A stretch of 64,000 nt of DNA from Ferdinandcohnia sp036962705. Its GTDB lineage: Bacteria; Bacillota; Bacilli; Bacillales; Bacillaceae_L. Positions 1 through 7,715 of this stretch are shown in pieces. The stretch is taken from assembly GCF_036962705.1 (NCBI RefSeq), contig NZ_JBALOQ010000008.1, positions 62,001 to 126,000 of the forward strand. The letters run 5' to 3'. The position numbers and the translations under genes were made by a program. Numbering within the stretch: the stretch's first letter is position 1; every line of letters starts with the position of its first letter. Under the pieces are notes generated by a model. That model did no database searches. It saw only the letters and a list, made by a program, of their open reading frames with translations, and was not told the origin of the DNA.

Positions 1-99
1 CCAGGCACCATCGGCTCGGATCGCTTCGGAAGGTAAATTGCACCTTCTGTCAGGCTTGACTTATGCATGTCGACGATTAGCGGGCGCCTTTCGCTTTTC
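1..99. other. Non-coding window edge, possible dispersed repeat
   Basis: No reading frame is supported here. The stretch is rich in short inverted repeats (GAAGGT and ACCTTC around a 7-base loop near 30-50) and its GC content is higher than the flanking genes. This is the texture of intergenic repeat elements in Bacillaceae. It may be the end of a longer element cut by the window. Confidence 0.3.
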
Positions 100-393
100 T
101 CATAATGTAATATTTACATCTCCATCTTCACTAATTTCAACGGTTGTATAGCTCTCAAATGTCGACATTTCGGTGATGTCGTGCTTTTCCTCACTTGCGA
201 AACTCTCCATATATCTTTGATACGTGTCTGGATCTTTGACAATGTGATAATAATAGGTCATTTTTCCATTGTTATCGTCATGTGTCCTTAAGAAAAATCT
301 GTCTTGAAACTCATTTTTAAACCATTCTCTCGCTTCCATATGATTCGAAAAATCTGGCATGTTGTCATAAATAGATGTTATATCAATATTCAT
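100..393 (-). CDS. Small acidic hypothetical protein
   Basis: I do not recognise this 97-residue protein. It has no signal peptide or membrane segment, is rich in Asp, Glu and aromatic residues, and looks like a small soluble cytoplasmic protein. The ATG at 393 is preceded by GAGGGGTG at a normal distance, which supports real translation. It lies alone, downstream of the BenE transporter gene on the same strand with a gap of about 70 bases, so it could be co-transcribed with it. No motif suggests a function. It could be a lineage-specific orphan. Confidence 0.6.
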   Translation of the reverse strand: MNIDITSIYDNMPDFSNHMEAREWFKNEFQDRFFLRTHDDNNGKMTYYYHIVKDPDTYQRYMESFASEEKHDITEMSTFESYTTVEISEDGDVNITL

Positions 394-466
394 GTTGATT
401 CACCCCTCAAGAGATTCTCAGTTGCGATTAGTATGTCCATCTATTTACAACACATCCATCGAGAAG

Positions 467-1696
467 TTATGCCCCCGTTTTCAGATTTTTTTCAATTTTG
501 ATCTTCATACCAAAATCATTTCGTTCGATTATAAGGGAAACAAGGATACTTCCAATAATTGCCCATAAAGGCGCACCGATATTAAAGAAATTCACACCTG
601 ACATGCCAATGATGAACGCGAAAAAGGCACCCATTTGGAATTTTGTATCAGAAAAAGCAATCTTCAAGGAACTTAACAGAACCCCTATCATTGCTAAACC
701 GGCAATCGTGCTCACTATCACAGCGGGCATCGCAATAACAATTGGAACCACAAACGCTGCAAACACACCAAAGCTTGCAAATAACACACCATTTGCAGCA
801 GAAGCAGCATACCGCCCTTCTTTTTTACCTGACTCATCAGAGGCACAAATAGCTGTCATTGGACCCGCAGTATTAATTGCATGAGCCCCGAAAAACGAAG
901 CGAAAAATCCCAAAATAGCTCCAAAAACGGCCATTGCACTACTTGGTGGCTTATATCCCTTCCCCATTAAGATTCCGGTCGTTTGTGCATTTTCCGTACA
1001 AATAATTAAAATGGCAAGAGGTATAGAAAGAGAGATAATCGCATTAATACTGAAAGTGGGCATTTCTAGTTGAGGTAGCACAAACGAACTTTGGACATTT
1101 GAAAAATTAAATTCATTCATGACAGCAGCGAGGAGAACAGAAACAACTAAAGCTGATAAAACAGGTGGTATTTTTTTAATATATCGTGAGGAAAACAAAT
1201 AGACTAAGATGGACGAGCCTGCTAATAAGGGTGAAATCTCAACAGCTGTAATCATCTCAATCGCAAAACGCATCATGACACCAACAATCATCCCCATAAC
1301 GATGGGAACAGGTATCCAATTCATCACTTTATCAATTAACCCGGTTGCCCCAAGGATAAGGACAAGTAGATTGGCGACAAGATATGCACCAATTGCTTCC
1401 GGTAATGAAAAATGAGACAACGCACCCGCAACCAACACGGCCCCAGCGATGGAATAAGCCCCAGCAATGGGTTGCTTATATTTCAAGGATAAAAAGAGTC
1501 CCAATAATCCCCCAAAGAAATACACGGCAAATAACCAGCTGATTGTTTGCTCATGGGTTAACCCACCGCTTGATGCACCGCCGATAATAATAAGTGCAGG
1601 ACCTGTGCATCCGAATATTGCAGCTACAACACCGGAGCTAATTGTATTGATATTGAGATTTTCATATAGATCCTTAAAACCCCCATTACCTTTCAT
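467..1696 (-). CDS. benE: BenE-family benzoate/H+ symporter
   Basis: This 409-residue integral membrane protein matches the BenE family, proton symporters that import benzoate. It is hydrophobic throughout with about 12 likely membrane segments and begins with the family pattern around GVVAAIFGCTGPALIIIGGA (about residues 23-42). Its length is normal for the family. The ATG at 1696 follows an AAGGAGG site. It is transcribed away from the aromatic-degradation genes that start at 1975, and a copy of the island's ACGTAAT-type motif lies upstream (1782-1803), which suggests shared control. Transport of benzoate is inferred from family and context; a purine or other organic-acid substrate cannot be excluded. 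Confidence 0.85.
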   Translation of the reverse strand: MKGNGGFKDLYENLNINTISSGVVAAIFGCTGPALIIIGGASSGGLTHEQTISWLFAVYFFGGLLGLFLSLKYKQPIAGAYSIAGAVLVAGALSHFSLPEAIGAYLVANLLVLILGATGLIDKVMNWIPVPIVMGMIVGVMMRFAIEMITAVEISPLLAGSSILVYLFSSRYIKKIPPVLSALVVSVLLAAVMNEFNFSNVQSSFVLPQLEMPTFSINAIISLSIPLAILIICTENAQTTGILMGKGYKPPSSAMAVFGAILGFFASFFGAHAINTAGPMTAICASDESGKKEGRYAASAANGVLFASFGVFAAFVVPIVIAMPAVIVSTIAGLAMIGVLLSSLKIAFSDTKFQMGAFFAFIIGMSGVNFFNIGAPLWAIIGSILVSLIIERNDFGMKIKIEKNLKTGA

Positions 1697-1781
1697 TGGA
1701 ACCTCCTTAATTATTCAAAATTCCATGTTTTTAATAGAGCATATGTATTTACCTCCATAATAACACAGACTTTAATTTAAA

Positions 1782-1803
1782 ATTACGTGTTTTTTACGAA
1801 CGT
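1782..1803 (-). promoter_or_regulatory. Candidate PaaX operator upstream of benE
   Basis: On the minus strand this reads as an A-rich stretch followed by CACGTAAT, similar to the ACGTAATAC end of the elements at 1925-1951 and 6172-6198. It lies about 90 bases upstream of the benE start codon. It is the weakest of the copies and carries extra half-sites (ACGTTCG). Confidence 0.4.
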
Positions 1804-1887
1804 CTAAAAAACCTCCAAAAATATAGAAAGAAAGAGCATTTAAGAGAAAGAGTGTAATTTTCCCTAAAAAATGAAGAAAACGAAGAT

Positions 1888-1916
1888 TTGATAATTAAAA
1901 AAAGATTCATTATATT
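1888..1916 (+). promoter_or_regulatory. Sigma-A promoter of first enoyl-CoA hydratase gene
   Basis: TTGATA (1888-1893), a 17-base spacer and TATATT (1911-1916) form a good vegetative promoter. The same -10 hexamer and spacer recur upstream of paaA at 6135-6163. Confidence 0.7.
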
Positions 1917-1924
1917 TGTAATTA

Positions 1925-1951
1925 ATTACGAAAGTTTAAAAAACGTAATAC
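1925..1951 (+). promoter_or_regulatory. Candidate PaaX operator
   Basis: A 27-base element with ATTACGAAAGTT on the left and AACGTAATAC on the right starts 8 bases after the -10 hexamer, so a bound protein would block the transcription start. It is imperfectly palindromic (TTACG and CGTAA) and nearly identical in sequence and position to 6172-6198. The PaaX-family gene at 3402 is the obvious candidate binder; this is inference. Confidence 0.6.
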
Positions 1952-1974
1952 ATAATTCTGGGAGGTAATGAAGA

Positions 1975-2772
1975 ATGACGACTACAGTAAATGAAACTAA
2001 AATGTTAACAGTAAAGAAAGCTAATGGGATCGCTGAGATTCACATCCATGTAAACAAAACAAATTCTTATGACCTTGACTATTACAAAGAATTAAATGCT
2101 GCGATTGATGACATTCGTTTTGACAATGACATTAAAGTAGCTGTACTAATGAGTGATATGCCAAAGTTCTTCTCAGCAGGAGCGAATATCAATTTCTTAA
2201 AGTCTGCTGAGCCGCGCTTTAAAACTCAATTTTGCTTATTCTGTAACGAAACATTAGATAAAATTGCACGCTCTCCACAAATTTGGATCGCTTGCTTAGA
2301 GGGGCACACAGTTGGTGGTGGTTTAGAAATGGCTCTAGCTTGTGATTTACGATTTATGGGAGACCAAGCTGGAAAGATTGGACTTCCAGAGGTTTCTCTA
2401 GGCGTACTAGCTGGAACTGGCGGAACACAACGTCTTGCCCGACAAGTTGGACATTCTAAAGCACTTGATTTGAATATCACTGGCGAAACATTAACTCCAC
2501 AAGAAGCATTAGATATTAATTTAGTAGATCGTCTATATCCACAGGAAGAAACAAGAGCAAAAACGTTAGAATATGCACAAAAGATCGCAAACAGCGCAAC
2601 TTATGCTACTTCAAACATTAAGCTTTCAATCATGAATGGAAAAGAAATGCCACTAAACGTAGCAATCCGATACGAAGGTGAGCTTCAAAACCTATTATTC
2701 CGTTCACAGGATGCTCAGGAAGGCTTAAGCTCGTTCATCGAAAAGCGTGAAGCTAACTGGAGTGGTCAGTAA
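1975..2772 (+). CDS. Enoyl-CoA hydratase/isomerase, copy 1
   Basis: A 265-residue crotonase-fold enzyme. The oxyanion-hole pattern FSAGANI lies at about residues 66-72, and both glutamates used by hydratases are present: Glu118 in GGGLEMAL and Glu139 in GLPEVSLG. This suggests a hydratase, although PaaG-type isomerases share the fold. In ring-epoxide pathways such an enzyme acts on the oxepin-CoA or on later beta-oxidation intermediates. It has its own promoter and is followed by two hairpins. A second gene at 11713 encodes an almost identical protein differing at the N-terminus and a handful of positions, with many synonymous base changes. Exact substrate cannot be told from sequence. Confidence 0.85.
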   Translation: MTTTVNETKMLTVKKANGIAEIHIHVNKTNSYDLDYYKELNAAIDDIRFDNDIKVAVLMSDMPKFFSAGANINFLKSAEPRFKTQFCLFCNETLDKIARSPQIWIACLEGHTVGGGLEMALACDLRFMGDQAGKIGLPEVSLGVLAGTGGTQRLARQVGHSKALDLNITGETLTPQEALDINLVDRLYPQEETRAKTLEYAQKIANSATYATSNIKLSIMNGKEMPLNVAIRYEGELQNLLFRSQDAQEGLSSFIEKREANWSGQ

Positions 2773-2789
2773 AGTAAACTAAATCAAAG

Positions 2790-2860
2790 GCGATATCGGA
2801 ATTTCCGGTATCGCTATTTTAAAATAGCCAAGGCTCGGCGATCTATCCCGAGCCTTATTC
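2790..2860 (+). terminator. Two consecutive hairpins after enoyl-CoA hydratase
   Basis: The first hairpin has an 11-bp stem (GCGATATCGGA with TCCGGTATCGC, loop ATT) and is followed by TATTTT. The second has 9-bp arms AAGGCTCGG and CCGAGCCTT at 2830-2856. Together they probably end or reduce transcription before the thioesterase gene. Confidence 0.7.
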
Positions 2861-2879
2861 AACAATAGGAGGATATCGT

Positions 2880-3329
2880 GTGAGATCAAATGAATTTCAA
2901 GTCATCGTTAACTGGGGAGATACCGACAAAGCGGGGATCGTGTACTACCCAAATTATTTCAAATGGTTTGATATCGCGGGGCACCAATTTTTTAGAAGCT
3001 GCAGTTTATCGCCAAACACATTAGAAGAAGAAAGGCAAATCATCCTACCAATGCTTGATGCAAGATGTAGCTTTGAAAAGACATTGCTATACGATGACAT
3101 TATAACGATTCGAACAGAGGTTGAAGAAATTAAAACAAAAACAATCAAACTACGTCATGAGGTATATAGGGGAGAAACAAGAACGGGACATGGGTATGAG
3201 ATACGTGGTTGGGTAAAACAAACGCCAACAGAAATTAAAGCGATTCCAATACCAGAGGACGTTCGCACCATTTTACAAGAAGACCTCCACACGAATGAAT
3301 CAGGAGAAAGACCACTTTTTAATGCATAA
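2880..3329 (+). CDS. Acyl-CoA thioesterase, 4-hydroxybenzoyl-CoA type
   Basis: A 149-residue hot-dog-fold thioesterase. The N-terminal pattern GDTDKAGIVYYPNYFKWFD (from residue 13) closely follows the active-site segment of 4-hydroxybenzoyl-CoA thioesterase, with the catalytic aspartate at Asp16. Length is normal. It starts at GTG 2880, seven bases after AGGAGG. Inside an aryl-CoA degradation island it probably hydrolyses a stalled or wrong aryl-CoA ester to release CoA, as PaaI does in the phenylacetate pathway, though PaaI belongs to a different hot-dog subgroup. The resemblance to the aromatic-CoA type favours a benzoyl-CoA-like substrate. YbgC-like short-chain activity is an alternative. 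Confidence 0.8.
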   Translation: MRSNEFQVIVNWGDTDKAGIVYYPNYFKWFDIAGHQFFRSCSLSPNTLEEERQIILPMLDARCSFEKTLLYDDIITIRTEVEEIKTKTIKLRHEVYRGETRTGHGYEIRGWVKQTPTEIKAIPIPEDVRTILQEDLHTNESGERPLFNA

Positions 3330-3401
3330 TTTCCAGAATCCTCTATAATAAAAATTAACAATATCGAAATTTAACAAAAATTAGTAAGCGTGGTGACTTC
3401 T

Positions 3402-4274
3402 ATGAAACCAAGATCCTTAATGTTTACATTATATGGTGAGTATATTAAATATTATGGAGGAGAAATTTGGGTAGGTAGTTTAATTGAATTAATGAAGCAG
3501 TTTGGGGTTTCCGAATCGTCTGTAAGGGGCGCGATATTTCGGATGGTCCAAAATAACTTATTGGAAGTGCGAAAAGTAGGGAAGAAGAGCTATTATTCCG
3601 CAACTGCCCAAGGTCGTGTTGACGAAGGGGTAAGTAGGGTATACGCCACTCAAAATCACATTTGGGACCAGAAGTGGAGAATACTTACATATTCGTTTCC
3701 GGAAGAAAAGCGCGAGATTCGTAATAAAATCCGGAAAGAACTGATTTGGACAGGATTTGGTAATCTCACAAATAGCACATTGGTGACCCCCAATCCCGTT
3801 GAGGAGCAAGTAAAAGAAATGATCAAGGTGAACGGAATTGAAGAATATGCGTTTTTGTTCACATCGTCTTCAATTGTAACCCATGATAATCAAAGTATTA
3901 TCGATATCGGCTGGGATTTAAATATGGTGAGGGATGAATATCAAACATTCATTGAAAAGTTCACGCCAAAATTTGAAGAACTACGTGAAAAAGCGTTAAA
4001 TAACACATTGAAGGATGAGGAATGTTTTATTGAGCGAACAGCACTGGTTCATGAGTACAGGAAATTCCTTTACCAGGACCCAGGTTTTCCGAGGGATTTG
4101 CTGCCGGAGGGATGGATTGGCATTAAAGCTCGAGAACTATTCTGGAATATTCATCAGCTTTTATCAATCCCATCGATCCGGTACTTCGAGTCCGTTTTTG
4201 AGGGAGCACCAGATCGCGAAATTCAAATCGAGCGCGATAAAGCACTCAATCCATTTGGTGAGATCTACATCTAA
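3402..4274 (+). CDS. paaX: PaaX-family transcriptional repressor
   Basis: A 290-residue regulator matching the PaaX family from its start (KPRSLMFTLYGEYIKYYGGEIWVGSLIELM) through a winged-helix domain at about residues 20-80 (FGVSESSVRGAIFRMVQNNLL) to a C-terminal effector domain. In Escherichia coli, PaaX represses phenylacetate genes and is released by phenylacetyl-CoA. Here the effector may be another aryl-CoA. I place the start at ATG 3402, five to six bases after GTGGTG, rather than at the upstream in-frame GTG at 3390. It lies inside the island and is the likely binder of the conserved elements at 1925, 6172 and around the transporter operon. Confidence 0.88.
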   Translation: MKPRSLMFTLYGEYIKYYGGEIWVGSLIELMKQFGVSESSVRGAIFRMVQNNLLEVRKVGKKSYYSATAQGRVDEGVSRVYATQNHIWDQKWRILTYSFPEEKREIRNKIRKELIWTGFGNLTNSTLVTPNPVEEQVKEMIKVNGIEEYAFLFTSSSIVTHDNQSIIDIGWDLNMVRDEYQTFIEKFTPKFEELREKALNNTLKDEECFIERTALVHEYRKFLYQDPGFPRDLLPEGWIGIKARELFWNIHQLLSIPSIRYFESVFEGAPDREIQIERDKALNPFGEIYI

Positions 4275-4351
4275 CTTTATTCAGTAAAGTACTCTACTTT
4301 GGTGGTAGGGGAGATGCAAAATGAGTATCAATTCAGTTGGTGGGTTAAACT

Positions 4352-4522
4352 CTGACTGAACAAAGTTAAGCCTCCGGCGGATGCCACGATTTTTCAAAGG
4401 AAATTTTTCGAACACAAGAAGATCAAAGACTAAGAACGCCATTTCCTGATGTCTTCGTCTTTGTGACCCACTTCGTGTGGGCCTAAAAAAATCGGGCGCA
4501 AATACGCCAAGGCACATTTGAT
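4352..4522 (-). repeat. Dispersed intergenic repeat, copy 1
   Basis: Read on the minus strand this starts ATCAAATGTGCCTTGGCG, contains a hairpin CCCACACGAAGTGGG, the words AGTCTTTGATCTT and GTGGCATCCGCCG, and ends near CAAAGTTCAGTC-like sequence. The same order of words occurs at 59449-59677, and the first part at 49666-49730. Its edge is only about 12 bases from the start codon of the hydrolase gene at 4535. Confidence 0.75.
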
Positions 4523-4534
4523 TAGAGGTGAGCC

Positions 4535-5497
4535 ATGAATATTGAAAAAATTGAATTTGGTGGCTATCGGATTGGAATCCCAGTTCCATTTCCGATGAAG
4601 TATGTCTATTGTTATCTTTTTAAACAGAACGATGGTTATGTCATGATAGATGTAGGATTAAACTATCCAGCAGCAAGAGAAGCTTGGCAGGAGGTTTTTG
4701 ACCATCTGGAAATCACACCTCGCGATATTCATACAATCTATCTTACGCATTTCCACCCAGATCACTCTGGGCTTTCGGGTTGGATGCAAAAGCATACAGG
4801 TGCTGACTTATATATGAATGAAGTAGATGCAGCAATGATTGAGCGTGTTTGGGGAGAAGGTAGCGTACAGGTTGCGAGAATGAAAGAAATGGTGTTGCAG
4901 CATGGAGTTCCAGAAGATTTAGCGGATGGAATCTCGGAGCATATGGAAAAGCTCGGTCAAAATGTGCTCCCACTACCTGTTGCAAAACCAATCGGAGACA
5001 GAATTGAGTTTGGTGGTGCACAATGGTCTGTTATCAACACGCCTGGACATAGTGCAGGGCATGTATGCTTTTTTCAAGAAGAAGAGGGCATCTTAATTGG
5101 CGGCGATCACATTCTTGAAAAAATCACACCGAATATTAGTGTTTGGCCAGGAGCCAGCCAGCACCCCTTACATGAATATATTAACTCACTATGTAAAGTT
5201 AAAAAATATCCGATTAAAAAGATATACTCTGCCCATCATTCACCGGTTCTTAATGTTAGCGAACGAATAGATGAGCTAATCCAGCACCATGACGAGCGGC
5301 TTTCATATATTGAAAGCTTGGCAGAGTATAAGACAACGTATGAAATTGCAAAGATATTGTTTTCCCATAGAGAGCTCAATCCACATCAATGGCGCTTCGC
5401 AATCGCAGAAACAATTGCTCACTTAAACTATTTAGAACGAGAGGGACGAGTTACCAAACATGGCCAAAATCTGTTCGTTTATGTAAATGGTCGTTGA
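4535..5497 (+). CDS. Metallo-beta-lactamase-fold hydrolase
   Basis: A 320-residue protein with the zinc-binding motif THFHPDH (His72, His74, Asp76, His77), further ligands in GHSAGH, GGDH and the late AHH, and a C-terminal segment (about 255-320) that looks like a small winged-helix domain, as in LACTB2-like and glyoxalase-II-related enzymes. The ATG follows GAGGTG. Its reaction is unknown: a CoA-thioester, lactone or glutathione-thioester hydrolase are all possible. Its place inside the aromatic island, which lacks a recognisable ring-opening hydrolase, makes a role in hydrolysing a pathway intermediate worth testing. A strong terminator follows. Confidence 0.8.
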   Translation: MNIEKIEFGGYRIGIPVPFPMKYVYCYLFKQNDGYVMIDVGLNYPAAREAWQEVFDHLEITPRDIHTIYLTHFHPDHSGLSGWMQKHTGADLYMNEVDAAMIERVWGEGSVQVARMKEMVLQHGVPEDLADGISEHMEKLGQNVLPLPVAKPIGDRIEFGGAQWSVINTPGHSAGHVCFFQEEEGILIGGDHILEKITPNISVWPGASQHPLHEYINSLCKVKKYPIKKIYSAHHSPVLNVSERIDELIQHHDERLSYIESLAEYKTTYEIAKILFSHRELNPHQWRFAIAETIAHLNYLEREGRVTKHGQNLFVYVNGR

Positions 5498-5525
5498 CTT
5501 AAATCTAGCAAAGTATAAAAAAGAT

Positions 5526-5567
5526 AACCCCAAGATTGTTATTAAAATAGCAATCTTGGGGTTTTTG
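5526..5567 (+). terminator. Rho-independent terminator after hydrolase gene
   Basis: Arms AACCCCAAGATTG and CAATCTTGGGGTT form a 13-bp stem followed by a run of T residues. It separates the hydrolase gene from the hairpin array that begins at 5585. Confidence 0.9.
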
Positions 5568-5584
5568 TTTGGCTAGAATTATTC

Positions 5585-6052
5585 GATGAAGAGGAAACTG
5601 GAGATGGATCTTGTACGAAATTCCCTTCATAGCGTTGCTGAAGGGGAAAATGGAGGGGAATCCCGCACCAAATCCTCTTCATAGCGTTGATGAAGAGGAA
5701 AACGGGGAGGAACCTAGTTCAAAATCCTCTTCATTGGGTTGATGAAGAGGAAAACGGGGAGGAATCTCGCTCCAACTCCTCTTCATAGCCTGGATGAAGA
5801 GGAAACCGGTGAGGAATCCCGGACCAACTCCTCTTCATAGCTTTGATGAAAAGGAAAACAGTGAGGAAATCCGTGAGAAATCCCCTTCATAACCCTGATG
5901 AAGCCCCGAATGAAGGTGAATCGTAAGCGGAAAGTCCTTCATCGCCCCGATGAAGCCCCGAATGAACCGAACTCACACGCGAAAAGTTCTTCATAACCCC
6001 GATGAAGTTCAAAACGAACCGAAACTACAAGAGGAAAGTCCCTCACACCTAA
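5585..6052 (+). repeat. 52-bp hairpin array, family 1, nine units
   Basis: GATGAAG-type unit starts fall at 5585, 5637, 5689, 5741, 5793, 5845, 5897, 5949 and 6001, exactly 52 bp apart with no indel. Adjacent units meet as a tight hairpin: CCTCTTCAT, about 7 bases, ATGAAGAGG. At the unit 1/2 junction the arms change together to CCCTTCA and TGAAGGG. Nothing in the array codes. A related array is at 47192-47712. Confidence 0.95.
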
Positions 6053-6134
6053 ATAAATCCGGTATTTCTTCCCGTCTCTGCAATAACATATATTACGATT
6101 TAAAATTTAACGTCAAAAAAACAACATAAACATA

Positions 6135-6163
6135 TTGACAAACAATTTATAATATTCTATATT
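6135..6163 (+). promoter_or_regulatory. Sigma-A promoter of the paa operon
   Basis: Consensus TTGACA (6135-6140), 17-base spacer, TATATT (6158-6163). It drives the epoxidase operon starting at 6215. Confidence 0.8.
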
Positions 6164-6171
6164 ACATATTA

Positions 6172-6198
6172 TAAACGATAGTTAAAAAAACGTAATAC
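6172..6198 (+). promoter_or_regulatory. Candidate PaaX operator at paaA
   Basis: Starts 8 bases after the -10 hexamer, as at 1925. It matches that element at about 23 of 27 positions, including AACGTAATAC at the right end. Position over the start of transcription fits repression. Confidence 0.65.
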
Positions 6199-6214
6199 AA
6201 AGAGGTGTTCATTG

Positions 6215-7156
6215 ATGAGTATAAAGGAAGCTGAGGTATTACTGGAAAAGGTTCAAAGTGGATTTATAGTTGAGCGCATGGAGGATATGAATGACGAATA
6301 TTTGAAAGCGCTAAAACAAACACTTGCGATTGTTGGAGATACAGAACTTCTTAGCGTACCACCACTATTAACAGTCTACGATCAGGCCCCAAACTTAAAC
6401 TATAAAATTACCGCTCTAGCAGTTATGCAGGATGAAATCGGTCATGCTCATATCGCATACCGACTACTGGAAGACCTTGGTGAAGATGTAGATGAGATGC
6501 TCTATCATCGACCGGCGAACAGATGGAAAAACCCATATGCATTTGATTTTAAGTTAGACAACTGGGTTGAATTAGGAGTCTTTAACGGATTGTTTGACCG
6601 TTCTGGATATACGCTTTTAGGGGATGCGTATGAGCATACTTCCTATGGTCCTTGGAAACGTGCGCTTGTAAAGGTTGATAAGGAGGAATTGTTCCACCTC
6701 CGCAATGGTGAAATCATAATGAGAAATGCGATGAAGAAGCCAGAAACGGCAAAGCAAGTTCAGGACGCAGTTGATTGGATGTTCTTAATGGCTCTTGAAT
6801 TCTTCGGTGTTGCAGATAATCTAAAGAGCCGTTCGGCACAATTGGATTATCGACTAAAGGGCCGAAGCAATGATGAATTAAGACAAAAATGGTTATCAAC
6901 AGCTGTTCCGTTCTGTGAATCGATTGGAATTAAGGTCCCAGCCCATTACGATGAAAGCCAAGATAAATATGTGATAGATGTTCCATTCCCTTGTAAATTT
7001 GATGCTGAAAATAAAAAGTGGTTAACAGACCAACCGGACACATGGGAAGGGGCAATCGAACGCTTTAAGCAAAGAGGGCCTCAAAATAAGGAGTTTGTTT
7101 CTCGAATCCAAAAGGGAGTTTGGGAGCTAGAACAAATGAGAGCAGAGGAGGCATAA
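6215..7156 (+). CDS. paaA: PaaA-type aryl-CoA epoxidase catalytic subunit
   Basis: The 313-residue diiron subunit of a ring 1,2-epoxidase. Metal-site motifs of the family are visible: Glu44, DEIGH with Glu74 and His77, and EELFH with Glu158 and His161. Known PaaA oxidises phenylacetyl-CoA at the ring; length fits PaaA (about 310) and not the larger BoxB (about 470) of the benzoyl-CoA pathway. I take ATG 6215, seven bases after AGAGGTG, over the in-frame TTG at 6212. It opens a tightly packed operon with paaD-, paaB- and paaC-like genes. The neighbouring benzoate-CoA ligase raises the possibility of a benzoyl-CoA-like substrate. Confidence 0.88.
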   Translation: MSIKEAEVLLEKVQSGFIVERMEDMNDEYLKALKQTLAIVGDTELLSVPPLLTVYDQAPNLNYKITALAVMQDEIGHAHIAYRLLEDLGEDVDEMLYHRPANRWKNPYAFDFKLDNWVELGVFNGLFDRSGYTLLGDAYEHTSYGPWKRALVKVDKEELFHLRNGEIIMRNAMKKPETAKQVQDAVDWMFLMALEFFGVADNLKSRSAQLDYRLKGRSNDELRQKWLSTAVPFCESIGIKVPAHYDESQDKYVIDVPFPCKFDAENKKWLTDQPDTWEGAIERFKQRGPQNKEFVSRIQKGVWELEQMRAEEA

Positions 7157-7159
7157 AGC

Positions 7160-7492
7160 ATGAGTGGAATTATCCAAAAAGAACAAGCAACCACTAAGTA
7201 TTGGGATGCATTAAAGGAAGTGATGGATCCAGAATTCCCAATCAGTGTTGTAGATATGGGGTTAATTTATAACATATCCCAGAATGGAAACGATTTAGAG
7301 GTTGAAATGACCTATACCTCTACCGGATGTGCTTGTATGCAGTGGATTGAAAACGATATTAAAGAACGTTTGTTAAAGGAAGAAGAGGTTGAAGAAGTAA
7401 AGATCCAAGTTGTTTGGGATCCACCTTGGACGACAGCAAATTTAAGTGAAGAAGGAAAGCATAAATTAAAGCACTGGGGGGTAAGTTCATGA
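7160..7492 (+). CDS. paaD: DUF59/MIP18 iron-sulfur assembly protein, N-terminal half of PaaD
   Basis: A 110-residue protein with the DUF59 pattern: VMDPEFPISVVDMGLIY at about residues 21-37 and a cysteine pair in STGCACMQ (Cys57, Cys59). In proteobacteria this domain is the N-terminal part of PaaD, needed to mature the phenylacetyl-CoA epoxidase. Here the chain stops after the DUF59 domain, and the zinc-ribbon half is a separate gene at 8338. It starts three bases after the paaA stop, with AGAGGAGG inside the end of paaA, and its stop overlaps the next start (ATGA). It may deliver metal or a cluster to an epoxidase component. Confidence 0.85.
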   Translation: MSGIIQKEQATTKYWDALKEVMDPEFPISVVDMGLIYNISQNGNDLEVEMTYTSTGCACMQWIENDIKERLLKEEEVEEVKIQVVWDPPWTTANLSEEGKHKLKHWGVSS

Positions 7493-7713
7493 CAGTAGAA
7501 GAAGCAATAAAACATGATTACCTTCTTCTCACTCGAATCAATCGCGGAGATGAACTTATTCATGTAGGCACATTTAAGGCAGTTAATGATGAATTAGCAA
7601 AAATTTATGCACAGCATATTTACGATGAAGAAGATTGGGTTGAAATGTACGTGGTGAAAAAAGAAGACCTTGTTTGCGTTCGAAGCCCAGAACCATTATT
7701 TGCAAAGGAGTGA
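7489..7713 (+). CDS. paaB: PaaB-like epoxidase subunit
   Basis: A 74-residue protein with the PaaB pattern: LLLTRINRGDELIHVGTFKA followed by an alternating helix and strand (AKIYAQHIYDEEDWVEMYVVKKEDL). PaaB is a small subunit of the phenylacetyl-CoA epoxidase needed for assembly or activity; known forms are about 95 residues, so this one is short. The start overlaps the stop of the DUF59 gene by four bases, and it ends three bases before paaC, so translation is coupled through the operon. Confidence 0.82.
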   Translation: MTVEEAIKHDYLLLTRINRGDELIHVGTFKAVNDELAKIYAQHIYDEEDWVEMYVVKKEDLVCVRSPEPLFAKE

Positions 7714-7715
7714 GA

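Noticed and set aside
498..884. Plus-strand frame opposite benE
   Set aside because: It is the shadow of the BenE membrane protein and has no start signals.
5585..6052. CRISPR array
   Set aside because: Units are hairpins with similar spacers at a fixed 52-bp step, and spacers are related to each other; no cas genes are present.
6215..7156. Identification of the epoxidase as BoxB
   Set aside because: Length of 313 residues and the presence of PaaB- and PaaC-like partners fit PaaA; BoxB is about 470 residues and works with BoxA.
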